A stretch of 13,617 bases of DNA. It comes from an uncultured Gammaproteobacteria bacterium (GTDB lineage Bacteria > Pseudomonadota > Gammaproteobacteria > GCA-002705445 > GCA-002716945). A program made the translations under genes and the position numbers. Below the pieces are notes generated by a model. The model saw only the letters and a program-made list of their open reading frames with translations, did no database searches and was not told where the DNA came from. Position 1 is the stretch's first letter. Each line of letters begins with the position of its first letter. Positions 1 through 7,134 of the stretch are shown piece after piece. Where the stretch lies: NCBI GenBank assembly GCA_913043035.1, contig CAJWMM010000009.1, positions 1-13,617 of the forward strand. The letters run 5' to 3'.

Positions 1-1077
1 AGAGTTTCAGCTATGACAGGTGAGGGTATCGATCAGCTCCTCGAGGCAATTTCATTACAATCTGAAATTCTAGAATTAAAAGCTTCATCCAAAGGAGCAG
101 CAACCGGCACAGTTGTGGAGTCTTCGCTAGATAAAGGAAAAGGTCCGGTAGCTACAGTATTGATTGAATCTGGTATTCTTAATAAAAAAGACTATGTTTT
201 AGTCGGTAAAGAATTCGGTAGAGTAAGAGCTATGTTTAATGAGTTCAATAATGAGATCAATTTAGCTGGTCCGAGCGTTCCAGTTGTTATAACAGGACTA
301 TCGGGAACACCAAACGTAGCAGACAAATTAATTTCAACCAGCGATGAGAGAAAAGTAAAGGAGATAGCTTCTTTGAGAGAGTCGAAACAAAAAGAAATTG
401 AAATGCAATCAAAGCAAAAAACATTTTCTATAGATAACTTCAATTCTGAAAGTGCTACATCAAAAAAAATTATTAATCTTATTATAAAGTCAGATGTTCA
501 AGGTAGTTCAGAGGCAATTGTTTCATCACTAAAAGCAATTAAAAATGATGATGTTGGTTTGGATATTATTTACAGTGGAGTTGGAGCAATAACAGAATCG
601 GATGCTAACTTGGCAATGAGTTCAAATTCTAAGATAATAGGATTTAATGTTAGAGCTGATGTGAAAGCAAAAAAACTTATTGAATTAAATGGTCAAGATT
701 TGCATTATTTCAGTGTAATTTATGATCTCATAGATAATATTAAGCAACAATTATCAGGTATGTTAGATCCTGACATAAAAGAGGAAATTATAGGGATTGC
801 TGAGGTAAAGGATGTCTTCAGATCATCTAAAATTGGTGCTATTGCTGGCTCGATAGTTAGTGAGGGTGTAATACAAAAAGATCAGCCAATCAGAGTGTTG
901 CGCGACAATGTTGTAATTTATGAGGGAGAATTAGAATCATTGAGACGTTTCAAAGAGGATGTTAAAGAAGTAAAAAGTGGAACAGAGTGTGGTATTGGTG
1001 TCAAAGATTATAATGATGTTCGAGCCGGCGATCAAATAGAAGTTTATAAACGTATTGAGATTAGAAGGAATGTATAA
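1..1077 (+). CDS. infB: Translation initiation factor IF-2, C-terminal part (5' end outside window)
   Basis: IF-2 is the GTPase that brings fMet-tRNA to the 30S subunit and promotes subunit joining. Only about 358 C-terminal residues are present. The frame is open from base 1 (reading R-V-S-A before the first ATG at 13), so that ATG is internal. The fragment begins at the end of the G domain (VSAMTGEGIDQLLEAI), then domain II (residues around DKGKGPVATVL, EFGRVRAM), a charged linker, domain III (SDVQGSSEAI, GVGAITESDA) and the fMet-tRNA-binding C-terminal domain (GAIAGSIVSEGV, IRVLRDNVVIYEGELESLRR, ECGIGVKDYNDV). Similarity to E. coli IF-2 is very high along the fragment. It is followed 5 bp later by rbfA, the usual order of the nusA-infB cluster. 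Identity is near certain; the N-terminal region and GTP-binding motifs cannot be assessed. Confidence 0.98.
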   Translation, partial: RVSAMTGEGIDQLLEAISLQSEILELKASSKGAATGTVVESSLDKGKGPVATVLIESGILNKKDYVLVGKEFGRVRAMFNEFNNEINLAGPSVPVVITGLSGTPNVADKLISTSDERKVKEIASLRESKQKEIEMQSKQKTFSIDNFNSESATSKKIINLIIKSDVQGSSEAIVSSLKAIKNDDVGLDIIYSGVGAITESDANLAMSSNSKIIGFNVRADVKAKKLIELNGQDLHYFSVIYDLIDNIKQQLSGMLDPDIKEEIIGIAEVKDVFRSSKIGAIAGSIVSEGVIQKDQPIRVLRDNVVIYEGELESLRRFKEDVKEVKSGTECGIGVKDYNDVRAGDQIEVYKRIEIRRNV

Positions 1078-1082
1078 TTATT

Positions 1083-1424
1083 ATGTCTTCTAGAATTGAT
1101 AAGGTTCAAGATTTACTGCATAGAGAAGTAGCAAAAATATTAATAAAAGATTTAGATAACCCACTTTTATCTTCCCTAGTAACCATATCAGGTGTAAGAG
1201 TATCAAAAGATCTCAGATATTCGGAAATATTTTTTACATCTTTAGATGAAGATATAGACAAAATAGAGCAGGAGCTTAATAAAGCCAGTTCATATATTAG
1301 AAATATACTCGCAAAGAGATTACACTTAAAAAGATTGCCTTCACTAAAATTTACCTATGACAAATCTTTTTCCTCTTCATACAAAATTGAATCAATTTTA
1401 AACACGCTTCCTGAGCATGACTAG
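1083..1424 (+). CDS. rbfA: 30S ribosome-binding factor RbfA
   Basis: RbfA is a small KH-fold protein that binds immature 30S subunits and helps process the 5' end of 16S rRNA, notably in the cold. The 113-residue product has the family opening (RIDKVQDLLHREVAKIL), the central SSLVTISGVRVSKDLRYSEIFF strand region and the helix-kink-helix before LKRLPSLKFTYD. It is about 20 residues shorter than E. coli RbfA because the acidic C-terminal tail is nearly absent; that tail varies in the family. The start follows infB by 5 bp. The only purine-rich element (AAGGA, 1065-1069) is 13 bases upstream, longer than ideal, so translation may be coupled to infB. The 3' end overlaps the truB start by 8 bp. 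No promoter is seen, so it is probably co-transcribed with infB and truB. Confidence 0.95.
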   Translation: MSSRIDKVQDLLHREVAKILIKDLDNPLLSSLVTISGVRVSKDLRYSEIFFTSLDEDIDKIEQELNKASSYIRNILAKRLHLKRLPSLKFTYDKSFSSSYKIESILNTLPEHD

Positions 1425-2295
1425 GAACTCATTACTTCTTATAGACAAACCTAAAGGGATATCATCTAATACAGCTTTGAAACAGATTAAAAGGAAGTTA
1501 GGTGTTAAAAAAGCTGGAATTATAGGAATACTTGATCCATTAGCTACAGGAATGCTACCTATCGTTATTGGTGAGGCAACAAAATTATCAAGATTCATGG
1601 AAGATTTAAAAAAAAATTATAGAGTAAAAATTAGATTTGGTGTTAGGAGTAATACTGGCGACAATGAAGGAGAATTAACATTTGATAGGAGAAAAATTCC
1701 TTCTTTATCTATTCAAGATTACAAGAAAGTTTTAAAAAAATTCCATGGCATTTATATTCAAAAACCTCCTATGTTCAGTTCTGTGAAAATAAATGGTAAA
1801 AAATTGTATCAGTATGCCAGAAAGGGTGAGAAAATTCATAGACCTCTTAGAAAAACATACATCTACAATATAGATTTTTTAGATATAAATGAAGATATAT
1901 TAGATATTGAGGTTTCTTGCTCAAAAGGGACTTATATTAGAACCTTGGTTGAGGATATTGGTAGCTTGTTAAACATTTATGCATTAACTGATAATTTGAG
2001 GAGAATAGGAGTAGGCCATTTTACTGAGAATGATATGGTAGATATAGAAGATTTAAATTCAGATGCCAATTCCAATAATGGTTTTTACGATATATCAGAA
2101 ATGCTAAGCAATATACCAGTTATCGAAATTTCTGATAATGATGAGATATTATTGCGTCAAGGATTACAAATCAGCTTTGAATCAATGCTTAATTTTGAAG
2201 AGGTGATAATTAGAAATCCCGCTTCTAAGATAATTGGCATTGGTTATATTAGAAATAACATCATATCGCCAAAAAGATTATTGAAGATTGACTAA
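1417..2295 (+). CDS. truB: tRNA pseudouridine(55) synthase TruB
   Basis: TruB isomerises U55 in the T-loop of tRNAs to pseudouridine. The 292-residue protein has the catalytic loop ILDPLATGMLP with the nucleophile Asp40 (D48 in E. coli), the stacking Tyr68 in NYRVKIRFG, the SSVKINGKKLYQYAR thumb region and the CSKGTYIRTL motif with Arg175. A short PUA-like C-terminal part follows from about residue 230. An oddity is visible in the DNA: the normally conserved GHTGxLDP reads G-I-I-G-I-LDP, so the conserved histidine and threonine are both isoleucine (residues 35-36). The rest of the active site is intact and I infer an active enzyme. The ATG at 1417 overlaps the end of rbfA by 8 bp, which suggests translational coupling. 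A 55-bp gap with a possible promoter separates it from rpsO. Confidence 0.96.
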   Translation: MTRNSLLLIDKPKGISSNTALKQIKRKLGVKKAGIIGILDPLATGMLPIVIGEATKLSRFMEDLKKNYRVKIRFGVRSNTGDNEGELTFDRRKIPSLSIQDYKKVLKKFHGIYIQKPPMFSSVKINGKKLYQYARKGEKIHRPLRKTYIYNIDFLDINEDILDIEVSCSKGTYIRTLVEDIGSLLNIYALTDNLRRIGVGHFTENDMVDIEDLNSDANSNNGFYDISEMLSNIPVIEISDNDEILLRQGLQISFESMLNFEEVIIRNPASKIIGIGYIRNNIISPKRLLKID

Positions 2296-2321
2296 TAATA
2301 GTTTGTATATGTTAATTCTGA

Positions 2322-2330
2322 TGATAGAAT
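2322..2330 (+). promoter_or_regulatory. Possible extended -10 promoter for rpsO
   Basis: In the 55-bp gap between truB and rpsO the sequence TGATAGAAT matches an extended -10 element (TGN followed by TAGAAT, one mismatch to TATAAT). The -35 region about 16-17 bp upstream (TTTGTAT around 2302-2308) is poor, which is typical of extended -10 promoters. The predicted start near 2337 would leave a leader of about 14 bases that includes the rpsO Shine-Dalgarno. E. coli has an rpsO promoter in the equivalent gap. This is a motif-level prediction only. Confidence 0.4.
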
Positions 2331-2350
2331 ACACGTCAATGGAGAAGTTT

Positions 2351-2620
2351 ATGGCTTTAGATAGTAAAACTAAAGAAGAAATTGTAAAAAAATATCGCAA
2401 ATCTGACAGTGATTGTGGTTCAAGTGAAGTACAAATAGCTCTATTGACAGCTAATATAAATAATCTAACTAATCATTTTTCCAAAAATATCAAAGACGTA
2501 CATTCAAAGCGTGGTTTGTTAAAAATGGTAATGAAAAGAAAGTCACTGATGAAGTATCTAAAAAATAAAAATATAAAAGATTATGAAAACCTTGTTAAAG
2601 AACTTGGTTTAAGGAAGTAG
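2351..2620 (+). CDS. rpsO: 30S ribosomal protein S15
   Basis: S15 is a primary 16S rRNA-binding protein of the 30S platform. The 89-residue product has the same length as E. coli S15 and the same conserved core: GSSEVQIALLTANINNLTNHF, then HSKRGLLKMVMKRKSLMKYLK, ending ELGLRK. The frame stays open upstream to 2288, but the ATG at 2351 gives the family start (MALDSKTKEEIV) and sits behind a good Shine-Dalgarno, GGAGAAG at 2341-2347. The stop TAG (2618-2620) is one base before the proposed pnp start, and the last rpsO codons (AAGGAAG, 2611-2617) form the pnp Shine-Dalgarno. Translation of the two genes is therefore probably coupled. Confidence 0.97.
   Translation: MALDSKTKEEIVKKYRKSDSDCGSSEVQIALLTANINNLTNHFSKNIKDVHSKRGLLKMVMKRKSLMKYLKNKNIKDYENLVKELGLRK
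2611..2617 (+). promoter_or_regulatory. Shine-Dalgarno that decides the pnp start
   Basis: AAGGAAG at 2611-2617, inside the last codons of rpsO, lies six bases (counted from GGA) before the ATT at 2622. It is one of the best ribosome-binding sites in the window, and its spacing to the ATT fits initiation there. It is the main argument for the unusual pnp start. Confidence 0.7.
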
Positions 2621-2621
2621 C

Positions 2622-4694
2622 ATTAAAACATATACAAAAAAATTTAATCTTGGTAGTCAATCAGTAAATATTGAGACTGGGCTTATTGCAAAACAGTCTG
2701 ACAGCTCTGTTTTAGTTAATATAGAAGATACAGTGGTATTAGCGACCCTAGTTGCTGATAAAAAAGATAGTGATCGAGATTTTTTTCCACTAACTGTTAA
2801 TTATATTGAGAAAACATATGCTGCAGGAAAAATACCAGGCGGATTCTTTAAGAGAGAAGGAAGACCAACTGAAAGCGAGACACTAATTAGTAGGTTAGTT
2901 GATCGCCCACTTAGACCATTGTTTGACTCACTATTCACAAGAGAAGTTCAACTTACACTGACTTTACTATCCCACAACCCTTCAATAGATCCTGAAGTAC
3001 CAGCTTTAATTGCTGCTTCTACAGCTGTCAAATTATCAGGCTTGCCTTTTAATGGAACACTTGGTGCTGTGAAAGTTGGATATAATGGCAACGATTATAT
3101 TCTTAATCCGACTAATGAAGAACTAAAAAATTCGCTTTTAAATCTCACTGTTGCGGGTACTAAAAGTGCTGTAATGATGGTTGAATCTGAAGCAAAAGGT
3201 TTGTCTGAAGAAGTAATGCTTGGTGCAGTAAATTTTGGTCATACTGCAATGCAACCGATTATAACTGCTATTGAGGAATTAAATAATGAATTAAACATTA
3301 AACCTATCGACTGGAACCCTGTAGTTTTTGACAATAACTCATATAAAATCTTCTTTGATAAATATAGAGATCAGATTTCCTCAGCTTATCAAATAACTAA
3401 AAAACAAGATAGAAATGAAAACTTAGGTTCCCTCAGAGATGAAATCTTTCTAGCAGAAGCTGGAGAAGATGAGGACAAGAAAGAGTTGACTAATACCTTT
3501 TTTGAAAAAGCTCAAAAAGAGATAGTTAGAAAAAAAATATTAGATGGAGAGAAGAGAATTGATGGCAGAGACACCACTACTGTGAGACCTATAGATGTCC
3601 GTGTTGGTGTTCTTCCTCGTACACATGGCTCAGCGCTATTTACTAGAGGAGAAACTCAGGCTTTAGTTGTCACAACTCTAGGTACTGAAAAGGATGCGCA
3701 GATGATCGATTCACTCAATGGCAAAATAGATGATACTTTTATTTTTCATTACAATTTCCCACCATATTCAGTAGGTGAGATAGGATTCTCTGGTTCACCA
3801 AAAAGGAGAGAGATTGGTCACGGCAAACTAGCAAAAAGAGGTGTGCAAGCAGTTGTTCCTAAAGTAGAGGATTTTCCATATACGATTAGAGTTGTCTCTG
3901 AAATTATGGAGTCCAATGGCTCTAGTTCTATGGCATCCGTTTGTGGATCAAGCTTATCAATGATGGATGCAGGAGTACCCTTATCAGCACCAGTAGCTGG
4001 TATAGCTATGGGTTTGGTGAAAGAAGAAGATAACTTTGTTGTGTTAACAGACATACTCGGAGATGAAGATCATCTTGGTGATATGGACTTCAAAGTAGCA
4101 GGAACAGCTAGTGGCGTTAATGCCCTACAAATGGATATTAAAGTAGATGGTATTACATCAGAAATTATGTCACAAGCACTAGATCAAGCTAAACATGCTA
4201 GACTACATATTTTAGAAGAAATGAATAAAGTTATTAGCACACCAAGAGAAGAGACATCTAAATATGCCCCAAGATACACAACAATGAAAGTAGACCAATC
4301 TAAAATAGCTGCTGTTATAGGCAAAGGTGGAGCAACAATAAAATCAATTGTTGAGAAAACTGGTGCAGTAATTGACATTAATGATGATGGAGTAATTAAA
4401 ATAGCAGCAACTGATGAAAAAATTGGTAACGCAGCAAAAGAGATGATAGAAGAAATTACTCAAGGCCCGCAAGTTAATAAAACATACGAAGGCAAAGTTG
4501 TGAAAATAATGGATTTTGGTGCTTTTGTTAGCATTACACCTAATCAAGATGGATTAGTACACATATCTCAAATAAGTCAGAACCGTGTAAATAATGTAAG
4601 TGATGTTTTATCAGAGGGTGATATGGTTAGAGTAAAAGTACTCGAGGTAGATAAGCAAGGGAGAGTGAAGTTAACAATGAAGGACGCGGAATAG
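2622..4694 (+). CDS. pnp: Polyribonucleotide nucleotidyltransferase (PNPase), probable ATT start
   Basis: PNPase is a trimeric 3'-5' phosphorolytic exoribonuclease of the RNA degradosome. From 2622 the protein is 690 residues (E. coli 711): first RNase PH domain, all-alpha linker, second RNase PH domain with the phosphate site SGSP (390-393) and metal aspartates D481 and D487 (GDEDHLGDMDF), KH domain with GKGG at 567-570, and a C-terminal S1 domain (GKVVKIMDFGAFV...). The frame is closed by TAA at 2610-2612. The first ATG/GTG/TTG in frame is GTG at 2733, which would delete the conserved first beta-strands (KKFNLGSQSVNIETG, equivalent to RKFQYGQHTVTLETG of E. coli). ATT at 2622 restores the full domain and follows a well-placed Shine-Dalgarno. 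AUU starts are known for infC and are sensitive to IF3. Product identity is certain; the start codon is inferred. Confidence 0.93.
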   Translation: MKTYTKKFNLGSQSVNIETGLIAKQSDSSVLVNIEDTVVLATLVADKKDSDRDFFPLTVNYIEKTYAAGKIPGGFFKREGRPTESETLISRLVDRPLRPLFDSLFTREVQLTLTLLSHNPSIDPEVPALIAASTAVKLSGLPFNGTLGAVKVGYNGNDYILNPTNEELKNSLLNLTVAGTKSAVMMVESEAKGLSEEVMLGAVNFGHTAMQPIITAIEELNNELNIKPIDWNPVVFDNNSYKIFFDKYRDQISSAYQITKKQDRNENLGSLRDEIFLAEAGEDEDKKELTNTFFEKAQKEIVRKKILDGEKRIDGRDTTTVRPIDVRVGVLPRTHGSALFTRGETQALVVTTLGTEKDAQMIDSLNGKIDDTFIFHYNFPPYSVGEIGFSGSPKRREIGHGKLAKRGVQAVVPKVEDFPYTIRVVSEIMESNGSSSMASVCGSSLSMMDAGVPLSAPVAGIAMGLVKEEDNFVVLTDILGDEDHLGDMDFKVAGTASGVNALQMDIKVDGITSEIMSQALDQAKHARLHILEEMNKVISTPREETSKYAPRYTTMKVDQSKIAAVIGKGGATIKSIVEKTGAVIDINDDGVIKIAATDEKIGNAAKEMIEEITQGPQVNKTYEGKVVKIMDFGAFVSITPNQDGLVHISQISQNRVNNVSDVLSEGDMVRVKVLEVDKQGRVKLTMKDAE

Positions 4695-4704
4695 AATTCA
4701 AAAT

Positions 4705-6642
4705 TTAAACTATTTTTTTTAACTGTTCTATAATAGACTCATTTTCAAGCGTTGATGTGTCACTAGTAATATCCTCACCCCTAGCAAGATTTCTTAACAA
4801 CCGTCTCATAATTTTACCTGATCTAGTTTTTGGTAAAGAATCAGAAAAAGATATTCTTTCAGGTTTTGCAATAGAACCAATTTTTAGAGACACCCACTGT
4901 CGTAAATCATCTGCTAATTCACTTTTATTTTTTGAACTTTGTTTTAGCGAGATAAATGCTTGAATAGCCTCTCCTTTAATTTCATGTTTGTAACTCACCA
5001 CTGCAGCCTCAGCGACTAATCTATGGGAAACTAATGCTGACTCTATTTCCATAGTCCCCAGTCTATGTCCAGAGACATTAACAACGTCATCAGATCTACC
5101 CATAATCCATATATTTCCATCTTCATCATATCTTGCGGTATCTCCTGTTACATAATATTTAGAAGAGTATTTAGACCAGTATGTCTCAACGTATCTATCT
5201 TTATCACCCCATATTCCAGCTAACATTGACGGCCAAGGTTGTCTGATTACTAGATCGCCTCCTTGATTTGGATCTCTTAATTCTTCGCCGTTTATATCTA
5301 CAATAGCCACATCTATACCAGGCAGAGGTTTAGTACATGTGCCAGGAATAAGTGAATTAATACTCGGTATTGGAGCAATCATGTTTGCCCCAGTTTCCGT
5401 TTGCCACCATGTATCAACTATCGGACATAGGCTTTTACCGACTGTCTCGAAATACCACATCCAAGCCTTAGGGTTAATGGGTTCTCCAACAGTACCAAGA
5501 ATTCTCAGAGATTCAAGATTATAATTACTTGGATCATTTTCACCAACTTTCATAAGGGTTCTTAGTGCTGTTGGAGCAGTGTAGAAGATCGAGACATTGT
5601 TCTCTTGTATAATTTCCCAAAAACGATTTGAATGAGGATACAGTGGCGCGCCATCATATATCAAAATTGTTGCACCGCAAGCTAAAGGACCATATACAAC
5701 ATAACTATGCCCAGTAATCCATCCTATATCTGCGGTGCACCAAAAAATATCCTGATCTTTAAGATCAAAAACCCATTTATTGGTAATTATACAATTAAGA
5801 AGGTAACCACCGGATGTATGCATTATGCCTTTCGGCTTTCCCGTTGAACCGGATGTATACAGTATAAATAATAATTCATCAGAACTCATTGATACAGGAT
5901 CAATGTATTTTTCCTCCCTAGGCAGTATCTCACTCCACAATACATCTTTTGTTTTTTTACTAGATAATGCATCATGATTCTCATAAACAATCACATTATC
6001 AACAAATTCACAATCCACTTTTATTGCATCATCAACAATTTCTTTTGAGTTAATAATTTTTCCAGATCTCATGTACGCATCAACAGTTATAATTGCTTTA
6101 GCTTTACAATCTATAATACGATCTCTAAGTGCAATTGATGAAAAACCTGCGAATACGACTGAATGAATCAAACCTAGCCTAGCGCAGGATAACATTGCAA
6201 CTATAGATTCAGGTATAGTAGGCATGTATATAATTACTCTATCACCTGAGGTTAAACCTAATTTTCTAAGTGCATAAGAAAATTTATTAATATAAATATA
6301 AAGATCTGAATATGATAAGACTTTTCTCTTATTATTTTCTGAGATATGGATTATCGCAGATTTATTTTTGCTGATATGACGATCTACACAATTTTTAGAA
6401 ACATTTAATTTGCCATCACTAAACCACTTATAAAAAGGAGCTTTTCCTGATATTACGTCATTAAAGCTCTTATCCCAAAGGATATTTGACTTTGCAAGGT
6501 CAGACCAAGTTTTATTTCTGTTATTTTTGAATTGTTTTGTAAGACGTAATAAATCTTTTTTAGTAAAATTAGCATCTTTCGTATGATCCTCTCTAGGAGA
6601 GAAAGATCTTTTTTCATCAAGATTAGATTCAATAATGGACAT
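4705..6642 (-). CDS. acs: Acetyl-CoA synthetase (AMP-forming)
   Basis: The enzyme activates acetate to acetyl-AMP and then acetyl-CoA. The 645-residue protein (E. coli 652) is full length: an ACS N-terminal domain with FYKWFSDGKLNVSKNCVDRH, the P-loop-like YTSGSTGKPKG from residue 262, the region ending VDTWWQTETG that lines the acetate/adenylate pocket, the hinge GRSDDVVNVSGHR, and the C-terminal PKTRSGKIMRR with Lys610. That lysine corresponds to E. coli K609, the residue acetylated by Pat-type acetyltransferases, so post-translational control is possible. The ATG lies 7 bp after the dksA stop, so it is probably the last gene of an xseA-dksA-acs unit. It converges with pnp, with a 10-bp gap and no convincing terminator between them. 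Confidence 0.97.
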   Translation of the reverse strand: MSIIESNLDEKRSFSPREDHTKDANFTKKDLLRLTKQFKNNRNKTWSDLAKSNILWDKSFNDVISGKAPFYKWFSDGKLNVSKNCVDRHISKNKSAIIHISENNKRKVLSYSDLYIYINKFSYALRKLGLTSGDRVIIYMPTIPESIVAMLSCARLGLIHSVVFAGFSSIALRDRIIDCKAKAIITVDAYMRSGKIINSKEIVDDAIKVDCEFVDNVIVYENHDALSSKKTKDVLWSEILPREEKYIDPVSMSSDELLFILYTSGSTGKPKGIMHTSGGYLLNCIITNKWVFDLKDQDIFWCTADIGWITGHSYVVYGPLACGATILIYDGAPLYPHSNRFWEIIQENNVSIFYTAPTALRTLMKVGENDPSNYNLESLRILGTVGEPINPKAWMWYFETVGKSLCPIVDTWWQTETGANMIAPIPSINSLIPGTCTKPLPGIDVAIVDINGEELRDPNQGGDLVIRQPWPSMLAGIWGDKDRYVETYWSKYSSKYYVTGDTARYDEDGNIWIMGRSDDVVNVSGHRLGTMEIESALVSHRLVAEAAVVSYKHEIKGEAIQAFISLKQSSKNKSELADDLRQWVSLKIGSIAKPERISFSDSLPKTRSGKIMRRLLRNLARGEDITSDTSTLENESIIEQLKKIV

Positions 6643-6649
6643 TACTTCA

Positions 6650-7078
6650 TCAATCTATTTGTGATTTCTCTAGTTTTTCATGCCTTTCTTGTGCTTCTAT
6701 GCATAGAGTAGCTATTGGTCTAGCTTCAAGCCTCTTAATCCCAATAGGCTCTCCAGTATCCTCACAGAATCCATAGAGACCATCGTCAACTCTTTGAAGT
6801 GCTTGATCAATTTTAATAATGAGTTTTCTCTCACGATCTCTTGTTCTCAGTTCCAATCTAAACTCCTCCTCTTGTGTAGCAGCATCATTAGGATCTGATA
6901 ATTTAGTAGAATCTTTCTTCATGTGTTCTACAGTTTTTTCAGCTTCACGCATCAGCAAATTCTTCCAATCTAAAAGAATCCCTTTAAAATGTTCAATTTG
7001 CCTTGGACTCATGTATTCTTCTCCTTTTGAGGGCTTATATGGCTTAAAATCTAGGAATTTCGATAGGTCTTTTTTCAT
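6650..7078 (-). CDS. dksA: RNA polymerase-binding transcription factor DksA, two-cysteine type
   Basis: DksA enters the RNA polymerase secondary channel and works with ppGpp in the stringent response. From the ATG at 7078 the protein is 142 residues (E. coli 151). It has GEEYM near the start, a coiled coil whose tip keeps the DxxDxA pattern (DPNDAA), then EEEFRLELRTRDRERKLI and the globular end IGIKRLEARPIATLC. The zinc-finger region has Cys105 and Cys126, but Thr108 and Ala129 replace the partner cysteines (CEDT...CIEA). This resembles the reduced-cysteine DksA class, such as P. aeruginosa DksA2, so zinc may not be needed. The frame extends to a TTG at 7126, but those 16 residues (ISNLHRCRIITYYI) do not look like a DksA N-terminus. 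No clear Shine-Dalgarno precedes the ATG. It lies between xseA and acs. Confidence 0.95.
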   Translation of the reverse strand: MKKDLSKFLDFKPYKPSKGEEYMSPRQIEHFKGILLDWKNLLMREAEKTVEHMKKDSTKLSDPNDAATQEEEFRLELRTRDRERKLIIKIDQALQRVDDGLYGFCEDTGEPIGIKRLEARPIATLCIEAQERHEKLEKSQID

Positions 7079-7097
7079 AATTATATAGTAAGTAATT

Positions 7098-7126
7098 ATT
7101 CTGCATCTATGTAGGTTGGATATCAA
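7098..7126 (-). promoter_or_regulatory. Possible dksA promoter
   Basis: On the minus strand in the 56-bp xseA-dksA gap, TTGATA (7126-7121, 5/6 to TTGACA) is separated by exactly 17 bp from CAGAAT (7103-7098, 4/6 to TATAAT). The predicted start is about 12-15 bases upstream of the dksA ATG. This would allow dksA-acs to be expressed separately from xseA. A second TATAAT closer to the ATG lacks a matching -35 element. Weak, motif-based call. Confidence 0.35.
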
Positions 7127-7134
7127 GAATTTTT

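Noticed and set aside
2288..2620. rpsO starting at 2288
   Set aside because: The extra 21 residues match no S15, would overlap truB, and a good Shine-Dalgarno precedes the ATG at 2351, which gives the normal 89-residue length.
3818..4547. Minus-strand open frames inside pnp
   Set aside because: They lie opposite conserved PNPase motifs and have no start signals or recognisable protein features.
2733..4694. pnp starting at GTG 2733
   Set aside because: It would cut conserved N-terminal strands of the first RNase PH domain, has no ribosome-binding site, and homology continues upstream in frame to 2622.
4690..4720. Intrinsic terminator between pnp and acs (AATAG ... CTATT followed by T8)
   Set aside because: The stem is only 5 AT-rich base pairs with a 15-base loop, and the T-run is within the last acs codons. 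Too weak to call.
7079..7126. dksA start at TTG 7126
   Set aside because: The extension does not resemble DksA, and the TTG coincides with a candidate -35 element.
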